The notes: generated by a model not told the origin, from the sequence alone. A stretch of 54,877 bases of DNA from Caldilineaceae bacterium (GCA_020433455.1 JAGRCP010000068.1:163-55039), one strand, 5' to 3'. Shown: positions 27,028 through 37,143, numbered from the stretch's first letter. Made by a program: numbers and translations.

Positions 27028-28828
27028 AGAGGACCTGCTGCGTCGCTATGAGCCGGTAGCCCGCTACACCGACGGCGAAATGTTCTTTCCCTGCGCTGTA
27101 GACGAATATCTGGTCCGCTGTCATCTCTGGCTGGCCGACGCTGAGCGGAAAACGACGCTCCTGGCCCGGCCCGGCGAGGTAACGGCGGACACCCTGGGCG
27201 ACTACGCTACCGCGCCCCGCAATCATCGCCTCTTTCTGCAATTCGTAGACGCCCCCCTGAATCCGGTAGAATATCAGCGCTGGCGCAGCCGTCCCGATCG
27301 CCCCGTCCTCCACGCGCCCAGCCGCTTGCAGCGTATCGGCCTCTTCACCCGCATTGTAGACGGGCTTTTTGATCTCTCTTTGCTGGTGCGCGGACGAGTG
27401 CCCGGCGGCACCGCGGCCGCAGCCCAAATCAAATATACGGCCATGCGCGCCGAAGATTCGCGCCGGGTCTACTATGGTCGGGCCGTACGCGAAGGCGGCT
27501 ACATCATCCTCCACTATCTCTACTTCTTTCCTATGAATGACTGGCGCTCCACCTTTCACGGGGCCAACGACCACGAGTCAGACTGGGAACAGGTGATGAT
27601 TTACCTCAGCGACGAGGGGGAGGCCGAACCGATCCCCCGCTGGGTAGCCTTTGCGTCCCACGATTTTAGCGGCGATGATTTGCGCCGTCGCTGGGATGAT
27701 CCCGAGCTACAAAAGGTAAATGAAACCCATCCCGTACTCTTTGTGGGCGCGGGCTCTCATGCCAGTTATTTCGCGCCGGGCGAGTACATGATGAATGTTG
27801 AGCCGGGCTTCCTGCGCCCCCTCCACGCAACGGGCGCCGCCGTCGATCGGGTCTGGGCCGACGTTCTGCGCCAGGGCACATCCCTCAATCTGGAGCACGG
27901 GCTGGAGTCCCTGCTCAGCATCCCGTTTGTAGACTATGCCCGGGGCGACGGGTTAAGCATCGGGCCGGATCAGGATGAGTCGTGGTCCCTCATTCTGATC
28001 AGCGACGCGGATGGTTGGGTGGATGACTATCGGGGCCTATGGGGGCTGGACACATGGGATCCCCTGGGCGGAGAACGTGCGCCGGCGGGGCCCAAATATG
28101 ATCGCACCGGCAGCGTGCGCCTGGCCTGGCGCGATCCCCTGGCCTGGGCGGGGTTGGATACAGTAGCGCCGCCGAATCGAGCGGTTCACGCCATGACCCT
28201 GCTGCTCAGCGAGCTGGAAGCGCGCCAGGATGGACTGGTCAAGGAGATCGCCTCGCAGCGGCGGGCCGTACGCCAGCTTGAGCTGGAGATTGAGTCCCTC
28301 CGCTCCACCCAATTCCTGAACGATCTCCTGGTCCGCCGGGAAGCAGAAATGACCGAAGAAGAGGCCGCGCTGACTGCCTTGAGCAAGCAACTCAACGAGA
28401 TCTACGAAACCCGCAAAGCGGGACAAAGAAAGCTGGAGCATTTGGCCCAAGGCGACTTCGGGCCGCCCCGGGCCCACATCCGCCGAGCCCACGCACCCGC
28501 ACCGCCCATCCGAGCGCCGTCGCATTTCGGCCGCCTGTGGGCGGCGGCCAGCGGCGGGCTGATTTTGCTGGCCATCTTCGCACTGGTCTATCTGCATCCG
28601 CCCAGTTGGCCGCTGTGGATCGCCGCCATCGCCGTCTTCTTCGGCGGCGTGGATGCCGCAACCCGGGGACGGGTCACGCCCTTCCTGCTGCGCCTGACCA
28701 TGCTTCTGGCCCTCATTACCGCACTCATTTTGCTGTCCGTTTTCTGGCCCCAGGTTATTGCCCTCAGCCTAATCATCCTGGTGGGCATTATGATTCGCGA
28801 CAACATACAGGAAGTCTTCGACCGCTAG
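27020..28828 (+). CDS. Vps62-like domain fused to coiled coil and C-terminal helices
   Basis: A 602-residue protein. Residues about 140-350 resemble the Vps62/DUF946 fold: a conserved DWEQVMIYL strand, WVAFASHDFSGDD and VLFVGAGSHASYFAPGEYM, features shared with plant and fungal Vps62-related proteins. Residues about 385-480 are a Glu/Arg-rich coiled coil, then a Pro/Ala/Arg linker and three or four membrane helices (about 515-595). The N-terminal 140 residues are unassigned and there is no signal peptide, so the large domain is probably cytoplasmic and held at the membrane. Function unknown. It overlaps the small membrane protein gene by eight bases. Confidence 0.7.
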   Translation: MNEEDLLRRYEPVARYTDGEMFFPCAVDEYLVRCHLWLADAERKTTLLARPGEVTADTLGDYATAPRNHRLFLQFVDAPLNPVEYQRWRSRPDRPVLHAPSRLQRIGLFTRIVDGLFDLSLLVRGRVPGGTAAAAQIKYTAMRAEDSRRVYYGRAVREGGYIILHYLYFFPMNDWRSTFHGANDHESDWEQVMIYLSDEGEAEPIPRWVAFASHDFSGDDLRRRWDDPELQKVNETHPVLFVGAGSHASYFAPGEYMMNVEPGFLRPLHATGAAVDRVWADVLRQGTSLNLEHGLESLLSIPFVDYARGDGLSIGPDQDESWSLILISDADGWVDDYRGLWGLDTWDPLGGERAPAGPKYDRTGSVRLAWRDPLAWAGLDTVAPPNRAVHAMTLLLSELEARQDGLVKEIASQRRAVRQLELEIESLRSTQFLNDLLVRREAEMTEEEAALTALSKQLNEIYETRKAGQRKLEHLAQGDFGPPRAHIRRAHAPAPPIRAPSHFGRLWAAASGGLILLAIFALVYLHPPSWPLWIAAIAVFFGGVDAATRGRVTPFLLRLTMLLALITALILLSVFWPQVIALSLIILVGIMIRDNIQEVFDR

Positions 28829-28909
28829 TATTATGACCACTTGCGCTGCCGCAGCAATGTGACAGGGGAATAAGCGGGACATCTGACCATAGGTAAACGA
28901 AACGCTTTG

Positions 28910-28955
28910 TGGTAGAATGACGCTGATGTAACCTATTTGTGCAAAATTACACAAA
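28910..28955 (+). promoter_or_regulatory. Extended -10 promoter and TTTGTG/CACAAA operator of fba
   Basis: TGGTAGAAT (28910-28918) is an extended -10 element; no clear -35 was found. Downstream, TTTGTG (28936-28941) and CACAAA (28950-28955) form a perfect inverted repeat with an 8-nt spacer that runs into the ribosome site AAAGGAG. It may be a repressor site or a short mRNA hairpin that masks the ribosome site. Confidence 0.5.
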
Positions 28956-28967
28956 GGAGATTTCTGC

Positions 28968-30047
28968 ATGACCCAACTCAAAGACATGGTGCCGGCCGGC
29001 GTCATTACCGGCGATGATGTGCAAGTCGTATTTGACCACGCAAAGGCCGGCGGCTATGCCCTCCCCGCAGTCAATGTTATCGGTTCCAACAGCATCAATG
29101 CAGTCATGGAGACCGCGCGTGACGTGAACTCGCCGGTCATCATTCAGTTTTCCAACGGCGGCGCTGTTTTCAACGCCGGCAAGGGACTGAGCAACGACGG
29201 CCAACGCGCAGCCATTGCCGGAGCCGTAGCCGGAGCCGAGCACATTCATCGCCTGGCAGAACTGTACGGCATCCCGGTTATCCTGCACACCGATCACTGT
29301 GCGCGCAAGCTGCTGCCGTGGATCGACGGTCTGTTGGACGCAGGCGAGGCCTTTTATGAGGCCAAAGGCAAACCCCTTTATAGCTCCCATATGCTCGATC
29401 TCTCAGAGGAGCCCATCGAAGAAAATATTGAAACCTGCAAGCGCTACCTGGCGCGCATGAGCAAATTGGGCATGACCCTGGAGTTCGAGCTGGGCGTAAC
29501 CGGCGGCGAAGAAGACGGCGTGGATAATACAGGCGTGGACAGCTCCCGCCTTTACACCCAGCCGGAAGAAGTCGCTTACGCCTACGAGCAGCTCACGCCG
29601 ATTAGCCCCCGCTTCACCGTGGCTGCGGCCTTCGGCAACGTTCATGGCGTATACAAGCCGGGCAACGTCAAGCTGCAACCCGTCATCCTCCACAATTCCC
29701 AGGAATACGTGCAGGAGAAGTTCAACACGGGGGACAAGCCCCTGGACTTCGTCTTCCACGGCGGCTCGGGTTCCGCCCCCGAAGATATTGCCGAGGCCAT
29801 TTCCTACGGCGTCATCAAGATGAACATTGACACGGATATGCAATGGGCCTTCCTCTCGGGCGTGCGCGATTATATCGACGAGAAGCACGCCTACCTGGAG
29901 ACGCAGATCGGCAATCCTGAAGGCGATGACAAGCCGAACAAAAAATTCTACGATCCGCGCGTTTGGCTGCGCAAGGGCGAAGATTCCTTCCGCGCCCGCC
30001 TGGAGCGCGCATTTGCAGAGTTAAACTGCATGGATCGACTGGGCTAA
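28968..30047 (+). CDS. fba: Fructose-bisphosphate aldolase, class II
   Basis: A 359-residue zinc aldolase of the E. coli/yeast class IIA type, which splits or forms fructose 1,6-bisphosphate. The zinc histidines are in VILHTDHCARKLL (near residues 107-110) and VHGVYKPGNVKLQP, the catalytic region is FELGVTGGEEDGVDNTG and the phosphate-binding stretch is FVFHGGSGSA. ATG 28968 has AAAGGAGA eight bases upstream. The PEP carboxykinase gene follows 138 bp later, which puts two gluconeogenic steps together. Confidence 0.96.
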   Translation: MTQLKDMVPAGVITGDDVQVVFDHAKAGGYALPAVNVIGSNSINAVMETARDVNSPVIIQFSNGGAVFNAGKGLSNDGQRAAIAGAVAGAEHIHRLAELYGIPVILHTDHCARKLLPWIDGLLDAGEAFYEAKGKPLYSSHMLDLSEEPIEENIETCKRYLARMSKLGMTLEFELGVTGGEEDGVDNTGVDSSRLYTQPEEVAYAYEQLTPISPRFTVAAAFGNVHGVYKPGNVKLQPVILHNSQEYVQEKFNTGDKPLDFVFHGGSGSAPEDIAEAISYGVIKMNIDTDMQWAFLSGVRDYIDEKHAYLETQIGNPEGDDKPNKKFYDPRVWLRKGEDSFRARLERAFAELNCMDRLG

Positions 30048-30062
30048 TTAATATAGTTCAGC

Positions 30063-30134
30063 GTGAATACCGTGACGGAAATCCGGCGGCTCTGCATCGG
30101 GCGGAGTCTGCCGTAAATTTCCGGCGGGATTCAC
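30063..30134 (+). other. Structured leader between fba and pckA
   Basis: Nested pairing is visible: GTGAATACCG (30063-30072) with CGGGATTCAC (30125-30134), GGAAAT (30077-30082) with ATTTCC (30117-30122), and an inner GC-rich hairpin. CCGGCGG occurs three times in this leader region. It lies 52 nt before the pckA ATG and could be a terminator-less hairpin, RNA processing site or regulatory leader. It matches no riboswitch I know. Confidence 0.45.
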
Positions 30135-30185
30135 GAAATTTTGCCGGCGGATTCAAAATCATTTTCCAAAAGTAAAGGAGAAACC

Positions 30186-31790
30186 ATGCAAGACTTTAAC
30201 ACCCGCCCGCGCAGCTCCGTCGGATTGGATGCGCAGGGCCTCACCAAGCTCAAGAACGTCTACTGGAATCTCTCTGTACCTGCACTCTACGAACAGGCGC
30301 TGGCCCGGGGCGAAGGCGTCGTGGCCCAGGATGGTCCGCTGATTGTCAACACCGGCCAGTACACCGGCCGCTCCCCGAAAGACAAGTTCGTGGTCAAAGA
30401 GCCGTCCAGCGATGAGCACATCTGGTGGGGCGACGTCAATGTCCCCATCGACGAAGATCGCTTTGATGAGCTGCACCGCCGCCTGGCCGCCTTCCTCCAG
30501 GGACGGGAAGTCTTTGTGCGGGATTGCTGGGCGGGAGCCGACCCCGACTACCGGATGCCCGTGCGCGTCATCAACGAGTATGCATGGCACAACCTCTTCG
30601 TGAGCAACATGTTCATCGACGCCACTGACGAAGAGTTGGAAAACTTCGAGCCGGAATTCGTGGTGATTGATTGCCCCAGCTTTACGGCCGATCCCGCATA
30701 TGACAAAACCCGGACCAGCACTTTTATCCTGGTCAATTTTGATAAAAAGATGGTCCTCGTGGGCGGCACCGAATATGCCGGCGAGATCAAGAAGTCGGTC
30801 TTTACGGCCATGAACTACTATCTGCCCTTCAACAACGTCATGCCCATGCACTGCTCGGCCAACATCGGCCCCAAGGGCGACACCGCGGTCTTTTTCGGCC
30901 TGAGCGGCACGGGCAAGACCACCCTCTCCGCGGATCCGAATCGTACCCTCATCGGCGATGACGAGCACGGCTGGAGCGACACGGGCGTCTTCAATTTTGA
31001 AGGCGGCTGCTACGCCAAGACCATCCGTCTCTCGGCCGAAGCGGAGCCGGAAATCTACGACACGACCCACATGTTCAGCACGATTCTGGAGAATGTGGGC
31101 TTTAATCCCGCGACCCGGGTCGTTGATCTGGATGACGGCAGCCGCACGGAAAACACCCGCGCGGCCTACCCCATCTCCAGCATTCCCAATGCAACGCTGG
31201 ACGGCCAGGGCGGTCATCCCCAAAATATCATCTTCCTGACCGCCGACGCCTTCGGCGTGCTGCCCCCCATCTCCAAGCTGACGACCGAACAGGCCATGTA
31301 CCACTTCATCTCCGGCTATACGGCCAAGGTCGCGGGCACGGAGCGGGGCGTGACCGAACCCCAGGCCACATTCAGCGCCTGCTTCGGCGCTCCCTTCATG
31401 GCCCAGCGCCCCAGCGTCTACGCCAAGCTGTTGGGCAAAAAGATCGACGAGCACAACGTAAACTGCTGGCTGGTCAACACCGGCTGGACCGGCGGCCCCT
31501 ACGGCGTGGGTTCGCGCATGAAGATCGCCTACACCCGGGCCATGGTCAACGCAGCCCTGGACGGCGAGCTGAATGACGCGGAATACGCAGCCGATCCCAT
31601 TTTCGGCGTGCAGATCCCCGTCCACGTACCCAATGTGCCCGACGAGGTCCTCCAGCCCCGCAACACCTGGGACGACAAGAACGCCTATGACAAGCAGGCC
31701 GCAAAACTGGCGTCCATGTTCCAGGAAAACTTCAAGGCGTATGCGCCCAACGTAAGCGAAGAGATCCGCGCGGCCGGGCCTAACGCATAA
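30186..31790 (+). CDS. pckA: Phosphoenolpyruvate carboxykinase (ATP)
   Basis: A 534-residue ATP-type PEPCK, converting oxaloacetate and ATP to PEP, CO2 and ADP, the first committed step of gluconeogenesis. The kinase-1 P-loop is [16 protein letters not shown] (about residues 237-252), followed by [22 protein letters not shown] with the metal/kinase-2 aspartates. [11 protein letters not shown] near residue 60 and a full-length C-terminus are as in E. coli. Start ATG 30186 has AAAGGAG upstream. A rho-independent terminator follows. Confidence 0.97.
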   Translation: MQDFNTRPRSSVGLDAQGLTKLKNVYWNLSVPALYEQALARGEGVVAQDGPLIVNTGQYTGRSPKDKFVVKEPSSDEHIWWGDVNVPIDEDRFDELHRRLAAFLQGREVFVRDCWAGADPDYRMPVRVINEYAWHNLFVSNMFIDATDEELENFEPEFVVIDCPSFTADPAYDKTRTSTFILVNFDKKMVLVGGTEYAGEIKKSVFTAMNYYLPFNNVMPMHCSANIGPKGDTAVFFGLSGTGKTTLSADPNRTLIGDDEHGWSDTGVFNFEGGCYAKTIRLSAEAEPEIYDTTHMFSTILENVGFNPATRVVDLDDGSRTENTRAAYPISSIPNATLDGQGGHPQNIIFLTADAFGVLPPISKLTTEQAMYHFISGYTAKVAGTERGVTEPQATFSACFGAPFMAQRPSVYAKLLGKKIDEHNVNCWLVNTGWTGGPYGVGSRMKIAYTRAMVNAALDGELNDAEYAADPIFGVQIPVHVPNVPDEVLQPRNTWDDKNAYDKQAAKLASMFQENFKAYAPNVSEEIRAAGPNA

Positions 31791-31873
31791 AGCGCCCCCT
31801 CATTTTGCGCGACTTGCGCCCGACAGACGGGACGTAAGCGCTGCGACGTGACAATTCAGAACCTTCTGTTCTA

Positions 31874-31919
31874 AAATCCTCCGACATTGCGGTCAAATGC
31901 AATGTCGGAGGATTTTTTG
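31874..31919 (+). terminator. Rho-independent terminator of pckA
   Basis: Arms AAAATCCTCCGACATTGC (31874-31891) and their complement (31900-31917) with an 8-nt loop, ending in six T. It lies 84 bp after the pckA stop. Confidence 0.9.
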
Positions 31920-32010
31920 ATCCCCCACAAAATCCGGTTGGACCCGTTTTGGGTCATTCGAATCTTATGTGGTTGACAAAGGCAAAGCCGTTTGGCGCTT
32001 GAATTCTCCA

Positions 32011-32054
32011 ATAGGGTGCGCCCCTTGCATGCGCACGCAAGGGGCGCACCCTAT
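32011..32054. repeat. Intergenic hairpin repeat related to 1116-1169
   Basis: Arms ATAGGGTGCGCCCCTTGC (32011-32028) and their exact complement (32037-32054) around an 8-nt loop. The right arm and flank (GGCGCACCCTATCACATGAAATCCC) align with the right arm of the palindrome at 1116-1169 at about three quarters of positions. It lies 49 bp upstream of the next ATG. Confidence 0.85.
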
Positions 32055-32102
32055 CACATGAAATCCCAAAGAGCCCCCATTTTTTCATCAGGAGTCAACT
32101 CC

Positions 32103-35100
32103 ATGCACCCAATCAATGTTACCGCGGCGCCCCGTTTTTCTGCTGCGGAAGCCGCGGAAGTAGTCCGGACCATCTACGACATCAGCGGAGAAATTCAGGC
32201 GCTGCCCAGCGAACGGGATCAGAACTTTGCGCTCCTGACGCCCGCGGGCGAACGCTATGTGCTGAAGATCGCGAACGGTCACGAAAGCAGGGCCCAACTC
32301 GAGTGTCAAAATGCGGCCATGGCCCGCGTCGCAGCCGCCACGGGCAAGGCTCCCCGGGTGATTCCGGCGCAAACAGGCGCAAGGATGGCCACAGTCGCCG
32401 GCCCTGCCGGGATGCGCCACGCTGTGCGCCTGGTCACCTATCTGCCCGGCGAACCGCTGGCCGGGGCGACGCCCCATACGCCCGAACTGCTGGCCGAAGC
32501 CGGTGCGCTGCTGGGCGAATGCGCGGCTGCGCTGGCCGATTTTGACCACCCCGCCGCACACCGGGACTTTGCCTGGGACCTGCGCAACGGCCCGCGCCTC
32601 ATTGCCGAGTACGCCCATCTTCTGCCTGAGGGAGAGCGGGCCGCGGCTCTGCATCTGTCAGAACAATTCATCGCCTACGCCGAATCCCCGACAGCCGCCC
32701 TGCGCACCAGCGTCATCCACGGCGACGGCAATGATTACAACATCCTGGTGCGTCCCGGCCGCACGGCAGACGCCGGGCAAAGCGGCTGGACTCTGCACGT
32801 CAGCGGCCTCATCGATTTCGGCGACCTGATCCACTCCTGGACCGCAGGCGAAGCGGCCATCGTCGCGGCCTATGCCATGCTGGGCAAGCGCGACCCCCTG
32901 GCCGCGGGAGCGGCTGTGGCGGGAGGCTTTCACGCGGCCTGTCCGCTCCTGGAGCAAGAGGTCGATCGCCTCTACGATCTTATCCGGTTGCGCCTCACCA
33001 TGAGCATGATCATGGCCGCGCGCCAGCAGGCAGCCGCACCCGACAACTCCTACCTGAGCATCTCCCAACAGCCGATCCGGGCGCTCATGCAGCGTCTGGA
33101 AAGCATCCCGCCGGGCTTTGCCCGGGCCACGCTGCGCCAGGCATGCGGATTGCCGCCCGTTCCCGCCACGGCCCGCGTGGTTGAGTGGCTGCAAAGCGGG
33201 CAGCATACGTCGGCATCCGTTACGCCCTACGATTTTTCCGCGCCGGGCCAATTTGTTGCGGACCTGAGCGTAGGCACGCCTCTCCTGGCCCAACCGCCTG
33301 CCTCAGGGGACGCGGTCACCATCCGGGTCCGGGCCGCAATGATCGCCCAAGGCGCATCCGCGGCCGCGACTCGTTACGGTGAGGCCCGCTTTATTGCCTA
33401 CGCGCCCTCGGCCGCGGCCGCGACGGACGGCGTCCCCGAACAGCCGACGATTCCGCTGGGCGTGGAACTTTTTCTGCCGGCCGGCACGCCCGTCTACGCG
33501 CCGACGGCCGGCGCGGTTCACCGCGCAACAAGCGACGGGCGCGGATGCCTGACGGTGCAGCACGCAACGGATGGCGGCGTACGGTTCTACACCTCTTACC
33601 GCAACATTGTATGCTCGGTCGCTGCCGGTCAGACCCTAGCGGCCGGGGAGCAAATCGCCGTCACCCGGGGCGACGGCGCGCCGCTGCGACTCCAGCTGAT
33701 CGTGGATCATCTTGGGTTGGAGACCGACTTTCCATTTTGGGTAAGGCCCGGCGAAGGGGCAGTCTGGCAGGCGTTCAGTCCCGATCCTAACCTGCTGCTG
33801 GGCATTCCGACGAGCTGTTTCCCGCCGGCGGGAAGATCCCCGGAGAAGATTTTGCGCGTGCGGCAGGAAAAATTGGGGCGCAATCTGAGCGTTTCCTACC
33901 GCAAGCCGGTAAAAATCGTACGCGGCTGGCAGCAGTTCCTCTACGATGAGGCGGGGCGGGCCTATCTGGACAGCGTCAACAACGTGAGTCACGTAGGCCA
34001 TAGTCACCCCCACGTGGTGGAGGCCGGACAACGCCAGATGCAGGTACTCAACACCAACAGCCGCTATCTGCATGACAACATTGCTGATTACGCCGAGCGC
34101 CTGCTGGCCTATTTCCCGGACCCGCTGAGCGTCGTCTTCTTCGTTTGCAGCGGCAGCGAAGCCAACGAGTTGGCGCTGCGCCTGGCCCGCACCACCACCG
34201 GACGCTACGACGTCATCATGCTGGATGCAGCGTATCACGGCAACACCCAGGCGTTGGTAGACATCAGCCCCTACAAGCATGACGGTTCCGGCGGCCGGGG
34301 CGCGCCGCCCTGGGCCCATCGGGCCGTCATGCCCGATCCCTACCGGGGCTCCTGGCGAGGGTATAGCCCGGAGACGGGCGCGGCCTATGCCAGCGACATT
34401 GCGCGCATTCTGGATGAGCATCCCCAACGCGTTGCGGCCTTTATCGCCGAGTCGGTTCTGGGCTGCGGCGGTCAGATCGTCCTGCCCGACGGCTATCTGG
34501 CGCAAGCATACGCCCACGTGCGCGGGGCCGGCGGCGTCTGCATTGCCGATGAAGTGCAGGTAGGTTTCGGCCGGGTGGGCAGTCACTTCTGGGGGTTTGA
34601 AAGCCAGGGCGTCATCCCCGACATTGTCACCCTGGGCAAGCCCATGGGCAATGGCCATCCCCTGGCCGCGGTGGTGACGACGCCGGCCATCGCCGACGCC
34701 TTCGCCAACGGGATGGAGTACTTCAACACCTTTGGCGGCAATCCCGTTTCATGCGCCATGGGCCAGGCCGTGCTGGACGTAATCGAAGCGGAGCAGCTAC
34801 AGGAGCACGCCGCAACCGTGGGCGCGCATCTGCTGGCAGGGCTGCGTGACCTTATGTCCCGCCACGGGCTCGTGGGCGACGTGCGCGGAGCGGGCCTCTT
34901 TGCGGGCGTAGAGTTGGTCACGGATCGGGAGACGCTCACGCCGGCGCCTGAGCACGCGTCCTATATCGCTAACCGCATGCGGGAGCGGGGCATCTTCATC
35001 AGCACCGACGGCCCCCTGCACAACGTGCTCAAGCTCAAGCCGCCCCTGGTCTTTGACGCCGCGGACGCCGACCGCCTGACGGAAACGCTGGATGAAGTGT

Positions 35101-35126
35101 TGGGCGAGAGCTTGCTGCGGGTTTGA
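32103..35126 (+). CDS. APH-type kinase / M23-like / class III aminotransferase fusion
   Basis: A 1007-residue three-domain enzyme. Residues 1-340 are an aminoglycoside/choline-kinase-like domain with the catalytic loop [13 protein letters not shown] (about 203-215) and metal-binding LIDFGD. Residues about 440-560 resemble the M23 beta-barrel ([23 protein letters not shown]) but lack its zinc histidines. Residues 590-1007 are a class III PLP enzyme with K846 in TLGKPMGNG, most like AGXT2L phospho-lyases. Human hydroxylysine kinase and AGXT2L proteins act in sequence on hydroxylysine or on phosphoethanolamine, so this fusion may phosphorylate an amino-alcohol and eliminate the phosphate. ATG 32103 has AGGAG eight bases upstream; upstream starts lie in the hairpin. 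Confidence 0.88.
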   Translation: MHPINVTAAPRFSAAEAAEVVRTIYDISGEIQALPSERDQNFALLTPAGERYVLKIANGHESRAQLECQNAAMARVAAATGKAPRVIPAQTGARMATVAGPAGMRHAVRLVTYLPGEPLAGATPHTPELLAEAGALLGECAAALADFDHPAAHRDFAWDLRNGPRLIAEYAHLLPEGERAAALHLSEQFIAYAESPTAALRTSVIHGDGNDYNILVRPGRTADAGQSGWTLHVSGLIDFGDLIHSWTAGEAAIVAAYAMLGKRDPLAAGAAVAGGFHAACPLLEQEVDRLYDLIRLRLTMSMIMAARQQAAAPDNSYLSISQQPIRALMQRLESIPPGFARATLRQACGLPPVPATARVVEWLQSGQHTSASVTPYDFSAPGQFVADLSVGTPLLAQPPASGDAVTIRVRAAMIAQGASAAATRYGEARFIAYAPSAAAATDGVPEQPTIPLGVELFLPAGTPVYAPTAGAVHRATSDGRGCLTVQHATDGGVRFYTSYRNIVCSVAAGQTLAAGEQIAVTRGDGAPLRLQLIVDHLGLETDFPFWVRPGEGAVWQAFSPDPNLLLGIPTSCFPPAGRSPEKILRVRQEKLGRNLSVSYRKPVKIVRGWQQFLYDEAGRAYLDSVNNVSHVGHSHPHVVEAGQRQMQVLNTNSRYLHDNIADYAERLLAYFPDPLSVVFFVCSGSEANELALRLARTTTGRYDVIMLDAAYHGNTQALVDISPYKHDGSGGRGAPPWAHRAVMPDPYRGSWRGYSPETGAAYASDIARILDEHPQRVAAFIAESVLGCGGQIVLPDGYLAQAYAHVRGAGGVCIADEVQVGFGRVGSHFWGFESQGVIPDIVTLGKPMGNGHPLAAVVTTPAIADAFANGMEYFNTFGGNPVSCAMGQAVLDVIEAEQLQEHAATVGAHLLAGLRDLMSRHGLVGDVRGAGLFAGVELVTDRETLTPAPEHASYIANRMRERGIFISTDGPLHNVLKLKPPLVFDAADADRLTETLDEVLGESLLRV

Positions 35127-35223
35127 CGTACGGGGCGCCGTACGTGTCCTGTTTCCTGGGGGTGACGCTCAGGGAATTGCCTCCTGCGAACGCGAATTTT
35201 TGCCGGGTGCAAAGATATGATAG

Positions 35224-35463
35224 ATCTCGCTCCGTACAACGAATTGGTTATCGATAGGGGATTTGTATGCAAATTGTCACCGTGCAGAGTTTTTTGCAGA
35301 AGCAATCGAGGATGTTGAGAACCTGATTGTACCAGTCATTAGCCTGTATGAGGTCTTCAAGCGAGTTTATCAACAACGCGGTGAAAATGAAGCCTTTATC
35401 GGACATAACGTGGTGATATCAGAAATGCCACTCCGGCTATCACCCTACATCGCAGGTCGATAG
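35224..35463 (+). pseudogene. Remnant of a VapC-like PIN-domain toxin
   Basis: An open frame from a stop at 35221 reads AEFFAEAIEDVENLIVPVIS followed by LYEVFKRVYQQRGE, the helix 2 / strand 2 region of VapC-type PIN toxins. The first acidic motif (usually near residue 5) is missing, there is no ATG in frame before it, and the frame ends after about 40 further residues without the remaining catalytic aspartates. It is about half the normal 130 residues. No VapB antitoxin is next to it, so it is probably an inactive relic. Confidence 0.6.
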
Positions 35464-35473
35464 CCGGAGTGGC
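35427..35473. terminator. Inverted repeat at the convergent gene end
   Basis: Perfect 15-bp arms GCCACTCCGGCTATC (35427-35441) and complement (35459-35473) with a 17-nt loop. It sits nine bases past the stop of the minus-strand nucleotidase and probably ends that transcript, although no clear T-run is seen on either strand. Confidence 0.6.
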
Positions 35474-35481
35474 GCGTATGC

Positions 35482-37143
35482 CTACTGAATCAGCTTATGC
35501 CAGACGGGCATGGTAACGAGAAAGCCGATGACATTCACGGCAATCATGACCTCGCGCGGGACGTATAAAACGCCGGCAGCGGGCTGCGCCTCCGTCACCT
35601 GCGCGGCGGACGCGTCGTTGACGATACGCGGATCAAGGTCGGCGTGAACGGGGCTTGACTCCTGAAGAGCCGAGCGGACCAAATCCCAGAAATCAAGCCC
35701 GGTCTCCGTATAGTCGGCCTGGGCGAAAATCTCCTGATACCCGCCGGCAAAGAGGCCCTGGAAATTACTCGTGGCGACTTGATAGATCGCCTCCGGATCC
35801 AGGGGAGCGAATTCCTCCTGGGAGGAGACTGCATCGGCAGCAATGCGAATGTCGGCGGCCGCATCATCCACAATGGTGAAGGTCACGCCCGACACCTGGG
35901 AAAAGAAATCGGAGCCGCTACGCGAAATACTGTAGTCCAGCAGATCCTTGATCTGCGCGCCGGTCATGGCGTAAGTCAAGACTGCGTTCTTGTAGGGCAT
36001 GGCCGCCAGCAAATCTTCTTCCAACACAACACCCGGCGGAATCGGCTGGCGGAAGGTGCTGGATGTGATGATGGCCATGTTGGCGTCAGCCCCCTTCCGC
36101 ACCACGTCCGTAACAAAGTTGCCCAGGCCGGCTGAACCGGTAAACTGTCCGTCAGTCGCCAATTCATCCGCAGCCTCGCCGATGGGTTCATACAGATAGG
36201 CGTAATCCGGATCCGCCTGCAGCTCGGCCTGCAGTTCATCGACCATGGACTTAATCTCGGGATCCTCGGGCAAGTCACTGCTCATTTCCACCAATGCGCC
36301 GCTGATGTCCTGCAATTCACCGTCCACAAATGTCAGATCGACTTGGCTGATGTAGGTAAGGTATTGGTAGGGAGAAATGATGACCGTATCGCTGTCCGGG
36401 ATGGCCGTCAGCTCCTCCTTGCGATGGCTATGGGTGCCGAAAATCAAGTCGATGCCGGGAACGGCCTGGGCCAGGGCCAGGTCATCTTCATAGAGCCCGT
36501 GGCCGATGAGCACGATGGCGTCGGCGCCCTCAGCCTCCATTGCCTGGACGGTCTCCCGCGCGGTTTCGATGCGATCGGCAAGGATCATGTCAGCAACAGG
36601 CATGGTTTCAGGCGTGAGAAGACGCTCGAAATCGGGGCCGGCCACAGCAAAGACGCCAATCGTGACGCCGCCGACGTCAAACAGCTCGTAGGTCCGGCCG
36701 TCGCGCTGGAAAATCGGCTCGCCCTCGGCGTCTAAAACATTGCTCGCCAGCATAGGATAGTCAATCCCTGCCAGACATTCAGCGAAAATTTCCGACCCAT
36801 AGTCGGCATCGTGGTTGCCGTACGCCATGGCCTGAACCAGCCCGTTGAACCACGACCACTCGACACAGCCGTACTTGTCTGACCAGGCGGGCGAGCCTTT
36901 GTTGATCATATCGCCGCCGCTCAAAATCAGGGCGTTGGGATCATCGACATACTGCTTGAGATAGGCAATGGCCCGGGCCGCGCCGGCAACATCATCTTCG
37001 CCTTCAGAAAAAAAGGGGACGGCGTGGGAATGATAGTCGCTAAAGTGCAGAAGGGTGACGGTTGTCGCCTCCTGAGCCGAAGCCGGGGTTGCGCCCAGCA
37101 GCAGAAGCAGGGCGGACAGAGCAACAATGATTGGCGCTTTCAT
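35482..37143 (-). CDS. 5'-nucleotidase / 2',3'-cyclic phosphodiesterase (UshA-like)
   Basis: A 553-residue secreted metallophosphatase. A signal peptide (residues 1-23, cut after ASA) is followed by the calcineurin-like domain with LLHFSDYHSH, LSGGDM and AYGNHDADYGSE, then the 5'-nucleotidase C-terminal substrate domain (about 320-500). The last 25 residues are hydrophobic (VMIAVNVIGFLVTMPVW) and may anchor it in the membrane. It would dephosphorylate external nucleotides for nucleoside and phosphate uptake. AAAGGAG is five bases before the ATG. Confidence 0.92.
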   Translation of the reverse strand: MKAPIIVALSALLLLLGATPASAQEATTVTLLHFSDYHSHAVPFFSEGEDDVAGAARAIAYLKQYVDDPNALILSGGDMINKGSPAWSDKYGCVEWSWFNGLVQAMAYGNHDADYGSEIFAECLAGIDYPMLASNVLDAEGEPIFQRDGRTYELFDVGGVTIGVFAVAGPDFERLLTPETMPVADMILADRIETARETVQAMEAEGADAIVLIGHGLYEDDLALAQAVPGIDLIFGTHSHRKEELTAIPDSDTVIISPYQYLTYISQVDLTFVDGELQDISGALVEMSSDLPEDPEIKSMVDELQAELQADPDYAYLYEPIGEAADELATDGQFTGSAGLGNFVTDVVRKGADANMAIITSSTFRQPIPPGVVLEEDLLAAMPYKNAVLTYAMTGAQIKDLLDYSISRSGSDFFSQVSGVTFTIVDDAAADIRIAADAVSSQEEFAPLDPEAIYQVATSNFQGLFAGGYQEIFAQADYTETGLDFWDLVRSALQESSPVHADLDPRIVNDASAAQVTEAQPAAGVLYVPREVMIAVNVIGFLVTMPVWHKLIQ

